From contig CAYPIE010000012.1 in NCBI GenBank assembly GCA_964410665.1, forward strand, positions 32,209-96,208: 64,000 nucleotides of DNA, written 5' to 3'. The position numbers were made by a program, and so were the translations under genes. The stretch comes from CAYPIE01 sp964410665 (lineage in GTDB: Bacteria > Planctomycetota > Planctomycetia > Gemmatales > Gemmataceae). This document shows positions 62,724 to 64,000 of this stretch, in pieces (position 1 is the stretch's first letter; each line of letters opens with the position of its first letter). A model generated the notes under the pieces. It had not been told where the DNA came from, did not search any database, and saw nothing but the letters and a program-made list of their open reading frames with translations.

Positions 62724-64000
62724 GAGCGAATATCGATTAAATGTTTGAGCGTTGATTGGAAGAAGTTTGCCGCGGCATCGACGGCCTGGTCAAACCAGTC
62801 TTGGCGGCGAAGGAAGGCATGCGGGGCATCGTCGATCACCAGCAAATCCTGTGGCACTCCCAGTTCCATCATGCGACGACGAAAGCCATCGGCATGCGTG
62901 CTGGGATCATCGTTCGCTCCGGTAATCAACAGCATCGGGGGATCTGAGGCGTCCAGGTGCGTCAACGGTGAGGCGAGTCGATAGGTGGCCTGTCGTGATT
63001 CCTGTGCGCCACCCAGAAATTGCCTCCATATGTGGCCTCGGTCTTTGGCTTTGGATATTGTTCGCGTCCGTTCCGACAGGAGGTCGGTTTGCGCGCCCAT
63101 GGGAACGGCCGCCTGAATGGTCGAACGGAAGCGAGGGTTGCCGCCGTTGCCCTCCAGTTCGTCCACCCCACCCGACGTACCGAGCAATGCGGTCAGATGT
63201 CCACCAGCCGATAAGCCGATGGCCCCAAGTCTTTCCGGATCAATTCCCAGCGTGTCCGCGTGGGCACGAAGATAACGGACCGCGGCCTTGCAGTCGTGGA
63301 TGGCCGCGGGAAACGGCGCTTCTCCGCTGAGTCGATACGAAATTGTGGCGGTGACAAAGCCGCGCGCGGCCAGTGCCTGTGCAAGCGGCGCGTGGTTGGT
63401 TCGGTTCCCCTTCGCCCAACCGCCACCGTGAATGCAGAGGATCGCGGGGAGTCTGCCCCAGGCAGCGCGGGGCCGGTAGATGTCCATCTGAAGTTGTCGG
63501 TCACCATCGCTTGCATAGGTCACGTTGCGTTTTGCGTTGAGTTTGTCGCGAACTGAGCGAGAGATGCTGGTGCGGGCCTTGGCGGAAAACGGTGACATTC
63601 CTTCACTCGCAGGGCGGGCGTCTGCTCGCATCTCGTGCTGAAACAGGATGGCCATGCCGCGCAGCTTGCGGAGCATGTCGCGATTGCGCACCGGGGTCGA
63701 TTCGCCTGGGTCTTTGGCCAGATCGTACAGCTTCAAAGACGGGTTCAGGTATAGTTTCCAATTGCGCCACCGCACTGCCGCCAGTGCCCCCTGGGCTCCG
63801 TGATAGAAAAACGCGTCGTTGTACTCATGCCGCTTGATGATCGGTGCCCACTCTCCAGGCGGATTCCAGGTTCGTCGCAACGGCACCGAGGCATTCAGGG
63901 AACGCTTCAATCTGGGTACGGGCACCCGCTTCGTGTCTCCCTTGAGCAGCGGTGCGATGTCCCGCCCATCAATCACGCGTCCTTCTGGGACGACCACACC
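62720..64000 (-). CDS. Sulfatase-alpha/beta hydrolase (esterase) fusion, N-terminus outside window
   Basis: The frame is open to the right edge, so the N-terminus is missing; 426 residues are visible. The first ~140 are the C-terminal end of a sulfatase (IDGRDIAPLLKGD, WRNWKLYLNPSLKLYDLAKDP). After a linker the rest is an alpha/beta hydrolase of the BD-FAE/acetylesterase type with HGGGW (oxyanion), the nucleophile Ser in IGLSAGGHL, Asp in ITGANDDP and His in DDAPHAF. The two domains are in one polypeptide, giving a dual sulfate and acyl ester-removing enzyme. It overlaps the next sulfatase gene by 4 bp. Confidence 0.85.
   Translation of the reverse strand, partial: GVVVPEGRVIDGRDIAPLLKGDTKRVPVPRLKRSLNASVPLRRTWNPPGEWAPIIKRHEYNDAFFYHGAQGALAAVRWRNWKLYLNPSLKLYDLAKDPGESTPVRNRDMLRKLRGMAILFQHEMRADARPASEGMSPFSAKARTSISRSVRDKLNAKRNVTYASDGDRQLQMDIYRPRAAWGRLPAILCIHGGGWAKGNRTNHAPLAQALAARGFVTATISYRLSGEAPFPAAIHDCKAAVRYLRAHADTLGIDPERLGAIGLSAGGHLTALLGTSGGVDELEGNGGNPRFRSTIQAAVPMGAQTDLLSERTRTISKAKDRGHIWRQFLGGAQESRQATYRLASPLTHLDASDPPMLLITGANDDPSTHADGFRRRMMELGVPQDLLVIDDAPHAFLRRQDWFDQAVDAAANFFQSTLKHLIDIRS

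Overview
The window looks like a piece of a planctomycete chromosome, most probably from the Gemmatales/Isosphaerales side; that placement is inferred from gene content, not from a marker gene. The signs are several exported proteins with the planctomycete N-terminal motif LE-x-R-x-x-P, a DUF1559 pseudopilin, a DUF1552/DUF1592 (c-type cytochrome) pair, five sulfatase genes or remnants, a planctomycete-style WD40 kinase remnant, an ECF-like sigma factor and a kinase-cyclase signalling giant. GC content is high and most genes have clear Shine-Dalgarno sites.

Layout. 0-5.8 kb: end of a coiled-coil protein, a zinc-ribbon membrane protein, a YkgJ-type Cys-cluster protein, a PLP aminotransferase, a small membrane protein and tRNA-Glu with a recognisable promoter. 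6.4-19.6 kb: a surface/extracellular block with a VWA-cadherin-RTX protein, a metalloprotease-FG-GAP protein, a sulfatase, a zinc-ribbon membrane protein, an RTX-FG-GAP protein and an 879-residue almost pure RTX-type repeat protein ending in a 21-bp terminator hairpin. 19.7-31 kb: mostly housekeeping genes (Ig-like/methyltransferase fusion, homoserine dehydrogenase, DUF1559 protein, MoxR-DUF58 pair, mannitol/altronate-type dehydrogenase, M48 protease, ComF, DUF1573 protein). 31-41.3 kb: a pseudokinase-kinase-SRPBCC-DUF5939-cyclase protein, a TPR lipoprotein-like or secreted protein, a DUF4331 protein, a sigma factor and a beta-helix/RTX protein. 42.5-49.5 kb: a same-strand accessory cluster (DUF1552, DUF1592, SASA esterase, sulfatase with HEAT tail). 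49.6-55.4 kb: an LpxL-type acyltransferase, a decayed WD40 kinase, and a divergent Crp/Fnr regulator-Hcp pair flanked by two ~140-bp direct repeats, then an M24 peptidase. 55.4-64 kb: an S9 peptidase, a peptidoglycan-binding putative amidase, a sulfatase remnant, two sulfatases, and a sulfatase-esterase fusion cut by the right edge.

How the genes may work together. The sulfatases, the SASA esterase and the sulfatase-alpha/beta hydrolase fusion together point to stripping sulfate and acyl esters from polysaccharides. The RTX, FG-GAP and beta-helix proteins share N-terminal, C-terminal and repeat signatures and probably form one exported matrix family. The Crp/Fnr gene and hcp share a 147-bp divergent region with a TTGA-N6-TCAA operator placed exactly where a class II FNR-type site should lie, so this is very likely a self-contained nitrosative/anaerobic stress module.
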